Assembly: GCA_031423495.1 (NCBI GenBank)
Contig: JANPFP010000103.1
Span: forward strand, 1-64,000
Length of the DNA stretch: 64,000 nucleotides
Reading direction: 5' to 3'
Origin: JACPYM01 sp031423495
GTDB lineage: Bacteria; Acidobacteriota; Blastocatellia; RBC074
The position numbers and the translations under genes are program-made. This document shows, in pieces, positions 45,548 to 56,668 of the stretch. Numbering within the stretch: the stretch's first letter is position 1; each line of letters starts with the position of its first letter. The notes beneath the pieces are model-generated. The model was not told the DNA's origin and searched no databases. It saw only the letters and a list, made by a program, of their open reading frames with translations.

Positions 45548-46966
45548 TTACGGGAAAATACCTAACTCAAGATAATCGCGGGCGATTTTCTCAATCGCGT
45601 TAAAAAATGCTGCCGTCCTCAAATCCGGCATTTCAGGATAAGCGCGTTTCGTCGCCAGAATTTCCTGATAAGCAACGACCATCGTTTCTTCTAAACCTGA
45701 CCTCACAAAATCCAGTTCGTCAGGGCCTTTGGCAACCAGCGCGCGTTGGTCGTCAGAGAATTGCTTGCCGGTTAAAACTTCGATGGCATGCAGCATGCGA
45801 CGTTCTTGCGATTCTTCATAACGCTTGCCCATGCGTCCGATCTTGACGTGCGATAGATTTTTCAGCCATTCAAAATAAGACACCGTCACGCCGCCCGCAT
45901 TGGCATAAATATCCGGCACTACCAGCACGCCTTGCTTCGTCAGAATATCTTCCGCCTCAAACGTAGTCGGTCCGTTCGCGCCTTCGACAATGATCTTGGC
46001 CTTGATGCGCGGAGCGTTTTCTTCGGTGATCTGGTTTTCGAGCGCCGCCGGAATCAGGATGTCGCATTCGAGTTCGAGTGCAGCTTTACTGTCAGCGATA
46101 TTCTTCGCGCCGGGAAAGTTCAATATCGAACCCGTCGCTTTGCGGTGTTGAAAGACTTCTTCTTCATTCAACCCAGCTTCATTCAAGATTGCGCCTTCAC
46201 GTTCGGCGATGGCGATGATGGTCGCGCCGCCCTCTTCACGGCAAAACTTGGCGGAGTGATACCCCACGTTGCCCAAACCTTGCACGACGATGCGCTTGCC
46301 CGCGAGGCCAACCGAGAGGCCGAGCTTATCCATATCTTCTTTTTGCAAACAGCATTCGCGCGCGGCGTAAAACACGCCGCGTCCGGTGGCTTCCTTGCGG
46401 CCTGCCACGCCGCCTTGCGAAACGGGTTTGCCGGTGACGCAGGCCGCCGCGTCGAGCTGTCCGGGATTCAACGCCGAATAAGTGTCGGCAATCCAAGCCA
46501 TCTCGCGTTCGCCGGTGCCGTAATCAGGCGCGGGTACGTCAAGGCCGGGGCCGATGAAATTCTTCTTGGCGAGTTCGTGCGTATAGCGGCGCGTGATGCG
46601 TTCGAGTTGGTCGAGATTGTATTTCGTCGGATCAACCTGCACTGCGCCTTTCGCTCCGCCGTAAGGCAAATCCACGATGGCGCATTTATAGGTCATCAAC
46701 GCCGCCAACGCTTTCACTTCGTCTTCGTTGACTTCCATCGCGTAACGGATGCCGCCTTTGACTGGCAACTTGTGATGGCTGTGTTCGACGCGCCAAGCCT
46801 TGATGACTTCGACCGTACCGTCGGCGTGGCGCAACGGAAATTCAAAAGCATAAACGCTATTGCACTGTTTGATCTCTTCGAGCAAACCCGGCGGATGCTT
46901 GCTGAATTTCACCGCGCGTTCAAAGCAACGATTGACGTTTTCGTAAAAGCTGGCGTGTGACGACAT
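45548..46966 (-). CDS. gdhA: Glutamate dehydrogenase (Glu/Leu/Phe/Val family)
   Basis: Interconverts glutamate with 2-oxoglutarate and ammonia using NAD(P). The substrate site is visible in KGGIRYAMEV and in the catalytic-lysine motif YKCAIVDLPYGGAKGAV; PAPDYGTGEREMAW follows. The dinucleotide fold begins at VVQGLGNVGYHSAKFC. Length 472 aa is near the family norm, slightly long because of an insertion around 190. AGGAG lies upstream of the ATG. It appears monocistronic. Coenzyme preference cannot be read by eye. Confidence 0.92.
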   Translation of the reverse strand: MSSHASFYENVNRCFERAVKFSKHPPGLLEEIKQCNSVYAFEFPLRHADGTVEVIKAWRVEHSHHKLPVKGGIRYAMEVNEDEVKALAALMTYKCAIVDLPYGGAKGAVQVDPTKYNLDQLERITRRYTHELAKKNFIGPGLDVPAPDYGTGEREMAWIADTYSALNPGQLDAAACVTGKPVSQGGVAGRKEATGRGVFYAARECCLQKEDMDKLGLSVGLAGKRIVVQGLGNVGYHSAKFCREEGGATIIAIAEREGAILNEAGLNEEEVFQHRKATGSILNFPGAKNIADSKAALELECDILIPAALENQITEENAPRIKAKIIVEGANGPTTFEAEDILTKQGVLVVPDIYANAGGVTVSYFEWLKNLSHVKIGRMGKRYEESQERRMLHAIEVLTGKQFSDDQRALVAKGPDELDFVRSGLEETMVVAYQEILATKRAYPEMPDLRTAAFFNAIEKIARDYLELGIFP

Positions 46967-47155
46967 TAACTCGGCTCCTTATGTTGCGTGTTGTTGATTG
47001 GTTCTGTGAGTGACAGCGCGTGCATTCTAAACCAACTAGTAGCGTCCGCGCATCTGCGTCTAACTTGTGTTTTGCAGGCGGCGATTTCATGCTACGTCTC
47101 GTTTCGCAATGGCAGACACGAGCTGCCCTAACCGCACCACCAGAAGGACTGAACA

Positions 47156-47767
47156 ATGGCTCAAGTTGAAGTAGCAACCAGACAATCAGAAGCTCCGCCC
47201 CTGCCCGCCTTGCGTTGGACTTCCGCCGATCTGGAAGCCCTGCCGAATGACGGCAAGCGGTACGAAATTATTGATGGAGACTTGGTTATGTCTAAACAAC
47301 CGCATTGGCATCATCAGTTCGCTTGCGTTCAAATCAGCACGCAGTTGAATCTTTACAATCAACGGACCGGGGCCGGACAGGTAAATTTAGCGCCCGGCGT
47401 AATCTTCGCCGATGACGACGACGTAGCCCCCGATGTGGTCTGGATCAGTCGCGCGCGCCGTGATGCAGCACTGGGCGTAGAAGGACATTTGCACGCCGCG
47501 CCGGAATTAGTGGTCGAAGTGCTTTCGTGGGGATTTAAGAATGAACAGCGCGACCGCGAGGCCAAACTCAAACTTTATTCGCGGCGCGGCGTGCTGGAAT
47601 ACTGGATTGCTGATTGGCGACTGAAACAACTCGAAATTTATCGGCGCTCCGATCACGCGCTGCATCTGGTGACGACCTTGCTCAAGACCGATACGGTAAC
47701 GACGCCGTTGCTGCCGGGCTTTTCCTGTTCGGTGGCGGCGCTGTTTGATGATTACTTAACGAACTAA
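47156..47767 (+). CDS. Uma2-family (DUF820) putative endonuclease, copy 1
   Basis: A 203-aa PD-(D/E)xK-fold protein. Probable catalytic residues: Asp in VAPDVVWIS, Glu in PELVVEVLS, and Lys in REAKLKLYSR, followed by the family hallmark GVLEYWIAD. Uma2 proteins are multi-copy in cyanobacteria, Chloroflexota and acidobacteria. Nuclease activity is predicted from fold only. It is alone and is the first of three in the window. Confidence 0.88.
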   Translation: MAQVEVATRQSEAPPLPALRWTSADLEALPNDGKRYEIIDGDLVMSKQPHWHHQFACVQISTQLNLYNQRTGAGQVNLAPGVIFADDDDVAPDVVWISRARRDAALGVEGHLHAAPELVVEVLSWGFKNEQRDREAKLKLYSRRGVLEYWIADWRLKQLEIYRRSDHALHLVTTLLKTDTVTTPLLPGFSCSVAALFDDYLTN

Positions 47768-47788
47768 AAACCTCACGCTCACACCGCG

Positions 47789-47818
47789 TTGACAGCCTTT
47801 CTGAACCTTCCTTATAGT
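47789..47818 (+). promoter_or_regulatory. Strong sigma70-type promoter
   Basis: TTGACA (47789-47794), 18 bases, TATAGT (47813-47818): the same boxes and spacing as at hslV. It would start transcription near 47825, about 21 bases before the ATG of the CxxC protein. It also shows that the longer frame from a TTG at 47789 is not coding. Confidence 0.7.
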
Positions 47819-47845
47819 GCCTGTCGTTCAAGCAGTAACCACGTC

Positions 47846-48145
47846 ATGCACGAGCATTCAGGCAATCCTTCCACTTCTTCACTAAGACCGCCACCCGAAC
47901 TCCCGCCCTGTTGCGGAACCGGCTGTGCCGTTTGCGTATTGGATTTGGTAGAAGATTACGCGCCGTTAACACCCGCTGCTTCGCCGCAAGCCGAAAACGT
48001 TTTGCCCGGTTGCTGCAACACCGGTTGTTTGATTTGCGTGCAGGATTACCCTGAGCTTTATCGCAACGGACGACCTGACCAAACGCAAATGATCGCCTTG
48101 CTCGAAGCGATGGAAACTGCTGACATTATTGCCGCGCAAAACTAG
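47846..48145 (+). CDS. Small protein with duplicated CCxxGCxxCV motif (oxidoreductase-like domain)
   Basis: I chose the ATG at 47846 because the promoter lies just before it; no Shine-Dalgarno sequence is seen in the short leader. The 99-aa protein contains PPCCGTGCAVCVLD and, about 30 residues on, PGCCNTGCLICVQD. Each resembles the N-terminal oxidoreductase-like domain (PF09791-type), which normally occurs once, in small proteins. The eight cysteines could bind one or two metal ions. The OPT transporter gene follows 57 bases downstream, so they may be co-transcribed. Confidence 0.7.
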   Translation: MHEHSGNPSTSSLRPPPELPPCCGTGCAVCVLDLVEDYAPLTPAASPQAENVLPGCCNTGCLICVQDYPELYRNGRPDQTQMIALLEAMETADIIAAQN

Positions 48146-48202
48146 AAGCACTATCGCGCACCCCTTTCGCATCACGTTCAACACAACCTGGAGAAACGAC
48201 CA

Positions 48203-50545
48203 ATGGCTACACCCGCTAAGACCGAAAGCAGTGAGCAGTTCACACCGTATATTTCTGCGTCCACCTTGCTGCCAGAATTCACGCCGCGCGCCGTTATTTT
48301 GGGTGCGCTGTTCGGCATCATCTTCGGCGCTTCAACGGTTTATCTGGGCTTGAAAGTTGGCCTCACGGTGAGTGCTTCGATTCCGATTGCGGTCTTGGCA
48401 ATCACCGTGTTGAAGGCTTTCGGCAAGGCTTCGATTCTCGAAAACAACATCGTACAAACCACTGGCTCGGCGGCTGAATCCATCGCGGCGGGCATTGTGT
48501 TCACGATTCCCGCGTTGTTGATTTTGGGTTTGGACATAGACATCACGCGCACTTCATTGATTGCCGCAGCGGGCGGATTGCTCGGCGTATTGCTGATGAT
48601 TCCGTTGCGGCGGTCGTTGATCGTCAAAGAACACGGCACGCTGCCTTATCCCGAAGGTACGGCTTGCGCCGAAGTTTTAGTCGTAGGCGAAAAGGGTGGA
48701 TCGGATGCGAAGACCGTGTTCCTCGGCTTTGGCGTAGGCCTCGTGTTCAAGTTTCTGATGTCGGGCTTCAAGTTCTGGAAAGAGATTCCGGCCAAGGTGT
48801 TGAGCGGTTATCAAGGTGCGCGCGTAGCCGCTGAGATTTCGCCCGAACTGCTCGGCGTCGGTTACATCATCGGCCCGCGCGTAGGCTCATACATGCTCGG
48901 CGGCGGCATCATTTCGGCCTTGATTTTGGTTCCGATGGTGAAGTTTTTCGGCTCAGGTCTGACGACGAATATCTTTCCTGCGCCACCGGGTGAACTGATT
49001 GCGAATATGTCGGCGAGTCTCGTATTTGATCGTTATGTGCGTTACATCGCGGCGGGTGCGGTCGCAATGGGCGGCATTGTGAGCTTGATTCGTTCGCTGC
49101 CAACCATCGTGCAAGCCTTCAAAGCTGGACTCAAAGATTTCACGGGCGGCAGCGTAGCCAGCGCCTTGCGCACCGAACGCGACATCCCGATTCCTTACGC
49201 AGTAGGCGGCGTCATCGCCTTGCTCATCGCCGTCGTACTGATTCCCAAATACGAAGTGAACCTGATTTCCGCGCTGATGATTCTGGTCTTCGGCGCGTTT
49301 TTCGTAACGGTGTCTTCGCGCATCTGCGGACAAATCGGTTCGACCTCGAATCCGATTTCAGGCATGACGATTGCGACGTTGTTGTTCACTTCGTTGATCT
49401 TCCTTTTTCTGGGTTACACCTCGCCCGCCGACCGCGTCATCGCCCTCACCGTAGGCGCAATCGTATGCGTCGCCGCCGCCAACGCGGGCAATACTTCACA
49501 GGATTTGAAAACCGGCTATCTCGTAGGCGCTACGCCAAAATATCAACAGATGAGCTTGCTCGTAGGCGCGTTGACCTCGGCGCTCGTCATCGGCTGGACA
49601 CTCGACTTCCTCAATCGTTCGGCGATCAATTTGCTGCCCGTCAACTATCCGACGTTTACGGTTCCGGCTGAGAACATAAAGAACACCTGGACGGATTCGC
49701 CCAAAACCGAAGACGGCAAGAGCTACCGCGTCGCGCAATTCCCCATCGAAGTTTCGGTTGATGAAGGCCGCAACCGCATTCAAGCAGGCAAATACCTCGT
49801 CGGCGACGACGGCAAGTTGCATTACCTCGTTAACCCCGGCGTCGGCGGCATCCGCCAAATGGTCACGGCGACAATTCCGGCTGAACTCGTGGGCAAGTCC
49901 TTCACTGAAAGTTCTTCCGTCAAAAAGACCGGACAAGCGCGCGGCATGGACGATCAAATGTATGACCGCGTCAACATCAAAGAAGGTTCGCGCGAATTCA
50001 CCTTACTGGTTGACGCGAACGGTTCGCCGAAGTTTTCGATTGAAGAAATGACCGGCAAACTCGACGCGCCCAAAGCCGCGCTAATGGGCGTGCTGGTTGA
50101 CGGCGTACTCACGCAAAAGCTGCCCTGGTCGCTCATCATCATCGGCGCGCTGATTTCGCTGATGCTCGAAATCATTGGCGTACAAGCGCTGCCGGTTGCG
50201 GTGGGAATCTATTTGCCGATTTCTACGTCGGCGACGATTTGCGCAGGCGGCTTGATACGCGCCTTAGTCGAAAAGCTGTCGCGCAAAGGCGGACATCAAG
50301 AGGCTTCGCTGGCCGAAGAAGAAACCGGCAAAGGCGTACTGCTCAGTTCCGGCTTGATTGCAGGCGGTTCTATCGGCGGCTTGTTCGTCGCCGCTGGACG
50401 CGTCGCGATGGGCAGCGAAGAAAAGCTCGGCATCGGCGGGCATACGGCGCTGGCTTCAGGCGAATGGGCGAATGTGTTCGCGTTGATGATTTTTGCCGGA
50501 CTGGCGTATTTCTTGTTCACTGTGGCGCGCAAACGTTCGGCATAA
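48203..50545 (+). CDS. OPT-family oligopeptide transporter
   Basis: Inner-membrane proton-coupled importer of short peptides or metal chelates. Fourteen or more membrane helices are evident. The hallmark NNIVQTTGSAAESIAAGIVFTIPAL and GTLPYPEGTACAEVL segments are intact. GGAGA lies before the ATG. A hydrophilic insert of roughly 150 residues (about 480-640), predicted to face the periplasm, is unusual for the family. The 780-aa length is otherwise typical for prokaryotic OPT proteins. The Uma2 gene follows after 18 bases. Confidence 0.93.
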   Translation: MATPAKTESSEQFTPYISASTLLPEFTPRAVILGALFGIIFGASTVYLGLKVGLTVSASIPIAVLAITVLKAFGKASILENNIVQTTGSAAESIAAGIVFTIPALLILGLDIDITRTSLIAAAGGLLGVLLMIPLRRSLIVKEHGTLPYPEGTACAEVLVVGEKGGSDAKTVFLGFGVGLVFKFLMSGFKFWKEIPAKVLSGYQGARVAAEISPELLGVGYIIGPRVGSYMLGGGIISALILVPMVKFFGSGLTTNIFPAPPGELIANMSASLVFDRYVRYIAAGAVAMGGIVSLIRSLPTIVQAFKAGLKDFTGGSVASALRTERDIPIPYAVGGVIALLIAVVLIPKYEVNLISALMILVFGAFFVTVSSRICGQIGSTSNPISGMTIATLLFTSLIFLFLGYTSPADRVIALTVGAIVCVAAANAGNTSQDLKTGYLVGATPKYQQMSLLVGALTSALVIGWTLDFLNRSAINLLPVNYPTFTVPAENIKNTWTDSPKTEDGKSYRVAQFPIEVSVDEGRNRIQAGKYLVGDDGKLHYLVNPGVGGIRQMVTATIPAELVGKSFTESSSVKKTGQARGMDDQMYDRVNIKEGSREFTLLVDANGSPKFSIEEMTGKLDAPKAALMGVLVDGVLTQKLPWSLIIIGALISLMLEIIGVQALPVAVGIYLPISTSATICAGGLIRALVEKLSRKGGHQEASLAEEETGKGVLLSSGLIAGGSIGGLFVAAGRVAMGSEEKLGIGGHTALASGEWANVFALMIFAGLAYFLFTVARKRSA

Positions 50546-50563
50546 CCAATCACAGGAGGTCGC

Positions 50564-51208
50564 ATGGCTACAACAGGTACCGTAGAAGTTTTGGCGGAAG
50601 AGCAAATCCGCGTCCCGCCCGCGGGCCAAGTCACCTTCGAAGAGTTCATTGAATGGTGCGACGAAGACATCCGCGCAGAATGGGTAAACGGAGACATCGA
50701 ACTTATGCCATCACCAGCATCTCTCGACCATCAGGACATCGCCGGCTTTTTAGACTGCGTATTAAGACTTTACGTGGAAACCCACGATCTGGGAAAAGTC
50801 GTACTCGCGCCTTACGTGATGCACATGGCGCAGATTTCACGCGGGCGCGAACCTGATTTGCTCTTCGTCAAAAAAGCGCGATTGCATTTGCTGACGCGGC
50901 TGTATCTCGACGGCCCCGCCGATTTGGCGATTGAAATCATTTCGCCCAGCAGCCTGAAACGCGACACCAAAATCAAGCTGCGCGAATATGAACGCGCGGG
51001 TGTCGAGGAATACTGGCTGCTTGATCCTGACGCGAAAACGGCGGTCTTCTATCAACTCGAAGGCCACAGTTATCGCGCCGTCAAACCTGACAAAAACGGG
51101 ATTTATCATTCGCGCGTCGTCACCGGTTATTGGTTGCGCGTGGCTGCGTTATGGCAACAACCGTTGCCCAATACGCTGGATGTGTTGCGTGAACTGAATG
51201 TCATTTAG
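50564..51208 (+). CDS. Uma2-family putative endonuclease, copy 2
   Basis: A 214-aa protein with AGGAGG before the ATG. The nuclease-fold motifs are Asp in REPDLLFV, Glu in ADLAIEIISP and Lys in RDTKIKLREY, followed by GVEEYWLLD. Only 18 bases separate it from the OPT gene, so the two are probably one operon, but no functional link is known. It diverges from copies 1 and 3 over most of its length. Confidence 0.88.
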   Translation: MATTGTVEVLAEEQIRVPPAGQVTFEEFIEWCDEDIRAEWVNGDIELMPSPASLDHQDIAGFLDCVLRLYVETHDLGKVVLAPYVMHMAQISRGREPDLLFVKKARLHLLTRLYLDGPADLAIEIISPSSLKRDTKIKLREYERAGVEEYWLLDPDAKTAVFYQLEGHSYRAVKPDKNGIYHSRVVTGYWLRVAALWQQPLPNTLDVLRELNVI

Positions 51209-51272
51209 CGAACGCACTCGCTTACCGCTCTCTTAGGTTTTTATTTTCGTTGCACCGGTAATCCAAGCAGTT

Positions 51273-52577
51273 ATGATGCCAACCCCACAACTAGACCTTT
51301 TCGCCGCCGACAAAGGCGAAGCCAGGCTAAAACTGAATGGCACAGCCAATAAGTTGGCGGTTAGCGATAGGCGTTTTCACAATTGGTATCGCTTCGTGCT
51401 TTCTTTTCCGCCGCATCTGGTACGCGAATACCTGGCTCGCTTCGGATTGAAGGAAGGCGCGACGATTTTCGATCCGTTTTGCGGCACGGGAACGACGCTG
51501 ATCGAAGCCAAGTTGCACGGCCTCAACAGCGTCGGCATCGAAGCCAATCCAATGGCGCATTTCGCCAGTTCGGTAAAAGTCGATTGGCAAGCGGATGCTG
51601 AAGGCTTAATCAAACACGCTGCGTTGATTGCCAGCGCAGCGCAAAAGACACTGGCGGCAAAGACTTCTTTGCCGCTGCGCACATTGCCCGAAGACGCCGC
51701 CGCTTTGTTGCTAACAGATTCCATCAGCCCTTTGCCGCTGCATAAATCACTGGCCTTGCTCGAACAAATACGGCAACACGAACATCCGTCTTTTCATCAT
51801 TACGAAAAGTTAGCGTTGGCAAAGGCACTGGTCTTTTCGATCAGCAACTTACATTTCGGCCCTGAGGTCGGCGTGCAGCGCGTCAAAAAAACCGATGCAC
51901 CGGTTATCGAAAGCTGGTTAGCCGAAGTGAAATCCATCGCGGCAGATTTGTGCCACGCGCCTTGCGTCGAAGTGCCTGCCGTCGTTCATCACGCCGATGC
52001 GCGGCAACTGGCGACGCTGATTCCCCCGCAAAGCATCGACGCCGTATTCACTTCGCCGCCCTATCCAAACGAAAAAGATTACACGCGCACGACGCGGCTC
52101 GAAGCAGTGTTGCTCGGTTTCATTCACGACAAAGCTGAATTGCGTGCGTTGAAAAAAGGTTTGCTCCGCTCGAATACGCGCAATGTTTATAAAGGCGATG
52201 ACGACGAAACCTGGATAGCCGACCACGCAGAAATTCAAGCCCTTGCCGAAGAAATTGAAAACCGTCGCATTGCGTTGGGCAAGACTTCGGGCTTTGAAAG
52301 ACTTTACGGCAAAGTAACTAAATTGTATTTCGGCGGCATGGCTCGCCATCTGGCTGAATTGCGTCCGTTGCTCAAACCCGGCGCGCAACTCGGCTATGTC
52401 GTAGGCGATCAGGCTTCTTACTTACAGGTGATGATTCGCACGGGACGCTTGCTAGCGGAGATTGCGCAATCGCTCGGCTATCGTGTCGTGGGCATTGATC
52501 TGTTTCGCACGCGGCTGGCGACGGCCACGCGCCAACAACTGCGCGAAGAAGTCGTCGTGTTGCAATGGCCCGGATAA
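51273..52577 (+). CDS. DNA methyltransferase (N4-cytosine/N6-adenine type)
   Basis: A 434-aa SAM-dependent amino-methyltransferase. Motif I is DPFCGTGTTLIEA (residues about 68-80); the catalytic motif IV is TSPPYPNEKDYT (about 252). A long variable region between them probably recognises the DNA target. The short leader has no clear ribosome binding site, and the start could be either of two adjacent ATGs. A degenerate nuclease-like frame follows 16 bases on, so it is likely the methylase half of a restriction-modification pair. Confidence 0.9.
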   Translation: MMPTPQLDLFAADKGEARLKLNGTANKLAVSDRRFHNWYRFVLSFPPHLVREYLARFGLKEGATIFDPFCGTGTTLIEAKLHGLNSVGIEANPMAHFASSVKVDWQADAEGLIKHAALIASAAQKTLAAKTSLPLRTLPEDAAALLLTDSISPLPLHKSLALLEQIRQHEHPSFHHYEKLALAKALVFSISNLHFGPEVGVQRVKKTDAPVIESWLAEVKSIAADLCHAPCVEVPAVVHHADARQLATLIPPQSIDAVFTSPPYPNEKDYTRTTRLEAVLLGFIHDKAELRALKKGLLRSNTRNVYKGDDDETWIADHAEIQALAEEIENRRIALGKTSGFERLYGKVTKLYFGGMARHLAELRPLLKPGAQLGYVVGDQASYLQVMIRTGRLLAEIAQSLGYRVVGIDLFRTRLATATRQQLREEVVVLQWPG

Positions 52578-52593
52578 TCTTGAAACGTAAGGC

Positions 52594-53019
52594 TTGCTCA
52601 CGCGCTTGCGTTACAACCGGTTAATTGACATTTTTTCTGGCGTCACCTGTTATTCGCCGCAAAACCACTTGCGCACAACGGTACCAGGAATGGGGCAGGT
52701 CGAGACCGATGAGATTTACGTCGGCCTTGATCAGCGCAGCGCGCAGTATGTTTTTCCGGTGCAAGCCAAAGGCGGAACCGATCAATTAGGCATCGTGCAA
52801 ATCGAGCAGGACTTCGCCTTGTGTGCTGTGAAATTTCCGCTGTTGATTTGTCGCCCAATCGCGGCACAGTTTTTAGAAGGTAACCTGATTGCACTGTTCG
52901 CGTTTGAAGAAGGCGAGAACGGCATCGCCATCAGCGACGAAAAACATTATCGACTGGTTTCGCCTGAGCAACTGTCAGACGAAGACTTAAACACTTACCG
53001 CAACAGAACACTCAAATAA
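52594..53019 (+). pseudogene. Fragment of a restriction-endonuclease-like protein
   Basis: The recognisable part starts near 52675 (VETDEIYVGLDQRSAQYVF) and includes PVQAKGGTDQLGIVQIEQD and LLICRPIAAQF. This resembles the C-terminal third of nucleases that accompany such methylases. An Asp followed by QAK could be the end of a PD-(D/E)xK core. The first ~27 codons (TTG start at 52594) look random, and the only nearby ATG (52690) has no usable ribosome binding site spacing. A TTGACA-17-TGTTAT sequence (52625-52653) could still drive it. I read it as a 5'-deleted remnant; a short functional protein is less likely. Confidence 0.6.
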
Positions 53020-53035
53020 CACTGGGGAAAAAGAA

Positions 53036-54121
53036 ATGATCGACACAAATTCGTTACTCACTTCACGCCGTCGTTTACTGCTAGGCTTAGGTAGCGGCTT
53101 GGCAGTTTCGGCTTTTACACCGCGATCAATGTTCGCAGGTTCGCGCCAAGCCAACGCGCCGATTTTGATGGGCGCAGGCAATCATAAATATGAATGGGTG
53201 CGCGGCTGGGGCAAGCTACCCGAAGGCATGAAATACGGCTCGACGCACGGCGGCATTCAGGTAGACAGCAAGAACAACGTCTATCTCAATACCGACACTG
53301 AAAACGCCATCATCGTGTTTGACCAAAACGGCAAGTTCCTGCGTTCGTTCGGCAAGGAATGGAAAGCCGCGTCGGATGGGCAAGGCACGCACGGCATGCA
53401 AATTCGCAAGGAAGGCGGTCAGGAATTTATTTACCTGACTAATCTGACGCGCAACGAATTCGCCAAACTCACGCTCACGGGCGAACAGGTTTGGGTGCAG
53501 GGCTTCCCTGAAAAATCAGGTCAGTATCAAAACCAAAAACAATTCAAACCGACGGGCATTGCTGTTGCGCCGGATGGCAGTTTCTATGTGACCGATGGTT
53601 ACGGACAAAACTACGTTCATCGTTACAACGCGAAGGGCGAGTATCAAAATTCGTGGGGCGGCAAGGTGACGAAAGAGAATCCGAAGGAAGACGGCAAGTT
53701 CAATACGCCGCACGCGGTCATCGTGGATACGCGCGGCCCACAACCGCTGGTGTTGCTCGCTGACCGCGCGATGCATCGTTTGCAGTGGTTCACGCTCGAA
53801 GGCAAACACGTCAAAACATTGGACGGCACTGACAACGACTTCCTGCGTTTGCCGGCGGCGTTGCACATTCGCGGCACTGATTTGGCGATTGGCGATCTGC
53901 ATGGCCGCGTGACGATTCTCGACCAAGACAACAAGCTCGTTACGCAATTGGGCGATCAACTGGACACGAAAATGCGCGGCAGCAACAAATACACGCCCGA
54001 TCAATGGCAAGAAGGCAAGTTCAATTCGCCACACGGCATCACCTGGGATAACAAGGGCAACATGTATATCGAAGAATATATGCTGCAAGGTCGTATTATT
54101 AAGTTGAAGCGCGTGAAATAA
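53036..54121 (+). CDS. Tat-exported NHL-repeat beta-propeller protein
   Basis: The N-terminus carries a twin-arginine signal (SRRRLLLGLGSGLAVSAF), unusual for this window. The mature part (about 40-361) has six NHL-like blades, e.g. GIQVDSKNNVYLNTDTENAI, IAVAPDGSFYVTDGYGQNYV, HGITWDNKGNMYIEEY. Close families are peptidyl-amidating-lyase-like and other six-bladed propellers. Export by Tat suggests it folds or binds a cofactor or metal in the cytoplasm. GGGGAAAAAG precedes the ATG. No enzyme activity is assigned. Confidence 0.8.
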   Translation: MIDTNSLLTSRRRLLLGLGSGLAVSAFTPRSMFAGSRQANAPILMGAGNHKYEWVRGWGKLPEGMKYGSTHGGIQVDSKNNVYLNTDTENAIIVFDQNGKFLRSFGKEWKAASDGQGTHGMQIRKEGGQEFIYLTNLTRNEFAKLTLTGEQVWVQGFPEKSGQYQNQKQFKPTGIAVAPDGSFYVTDGYGQNYVHRYNAKGEYQNSWGGKVTKENPKEDGKFNTPHAVIVDTRGPQPLVLLADRAMHRLQWFTLEGKHVKTLDGTDNDFLRLPAALHIRGTDLAIGDLHGRVTILDQDNKLVTQLGDQLDTKMRGSNKYTPDQWQEGKFNSPHGITWDNKGNMYIEEYMLQGRIIKLKRVK

Positions 54122-54150
54122 GTTCTCGCGCAACGTATCGCATAAAACCA

Positions 54151-54245
54151 AATCGCGGAATACGCCGAAAAGCGCGGAAGCTGCGGAAAGTTTTGACGTT
54201 GTCAGGTTCCGCGTCTTTCCTTGTTTTTCGGCGTATTCCGCGATT
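54151..54245. repeat. Fold-back element with perfect 21-bp arms
   Basis: AATCGCGGAATACGCCGAAAA (54151-54171) is repeated as its exact complement at 54225-54245. It ends immediately before an ATG at 54246, a possible alternative start of the CocE gene. Confidence 0.9.
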
Positions 54246-54272
54246 ATGAAATTTACTTCGGATGGTTTCGTT

Positions 54273-56107
<1,835 letters not shown>

Positions 56108-56111
<4 letters not shown>

Positions 56112-56668
56112 CTACCACACGAATTACGACAGCGGAATACAATCATCTGGTCGAGACAGGGGTGCTGACCAAGGATGACCGCATCGAGTTATTGAATGGT
56201 GTGATCTACCAGAAGCCGCGCGTTACCCCTAAAAATTCGTCTTGCGTAATGCGTTTGGATAAGGCGCTCCACCAGCAATTCGGCTCAAAAACCATCATCA
56301 GCCGCAGAGGCCCGATAGAACTTCCGCCTGACTCAGAGCCGGAACCTGATTTCGCATTGCTGCGCTATCAAGCTGACTATTATGCCGAAGCGCATCCTTC
56401 ATCAGCCGACATCTTCCTCGTCATCGAAGTGGCTGATTCGGCGTTAGAGCGGCAAATAGATCGTGAAATAAAACTTCCGATTTATGCGCGCGCTGGCATT
56501 CAGGAAACGTGGCTCGTCAACCTGCAAGAAAGCCTCATTGAAATTTACGCCACGCCCGCCGACGCGACTTATCAAGAAATGCGAACCGTGCAACGCGGGC
56601 AAACCATCGAATCCGCCGCCTTGCCGCAACTCAAACTTGCGGCAAGCGACATCCTTCCTAAAAGCTAG
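56108..56668 (+). CDS. Uma2-family putative endonuclease, copy 3
   Basis: A 186-aa protein whose start overlaps the CocE stop. Motifs: Asp in EPEPDFALLRY, Glu in DIFLVIEVAD, Lys in REIKLPIYARAGIQETW (the common EYW is ETW here). It is followed directly (TAG then ATG, no gap) by the CruF gene, so the three genes form a tight operon. The combination of hydrolase, nuclease fold and carotenoid enzyme has no obvious logic. Confidence 0.87.

Noticed and set aside
47789..47845. N-terminal extension of the CxxC protein from a TTG
   Set aside because: This stretch is a near-perfect sigma70 promoter and has no ribosome binding site.
51250..51277. Promoter TTGCAC-16-TATGAT at the methyltransferase start
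   Set aside because: Its -10 box overlaps the only plausible start codons, so transcription would begin inside the gene.
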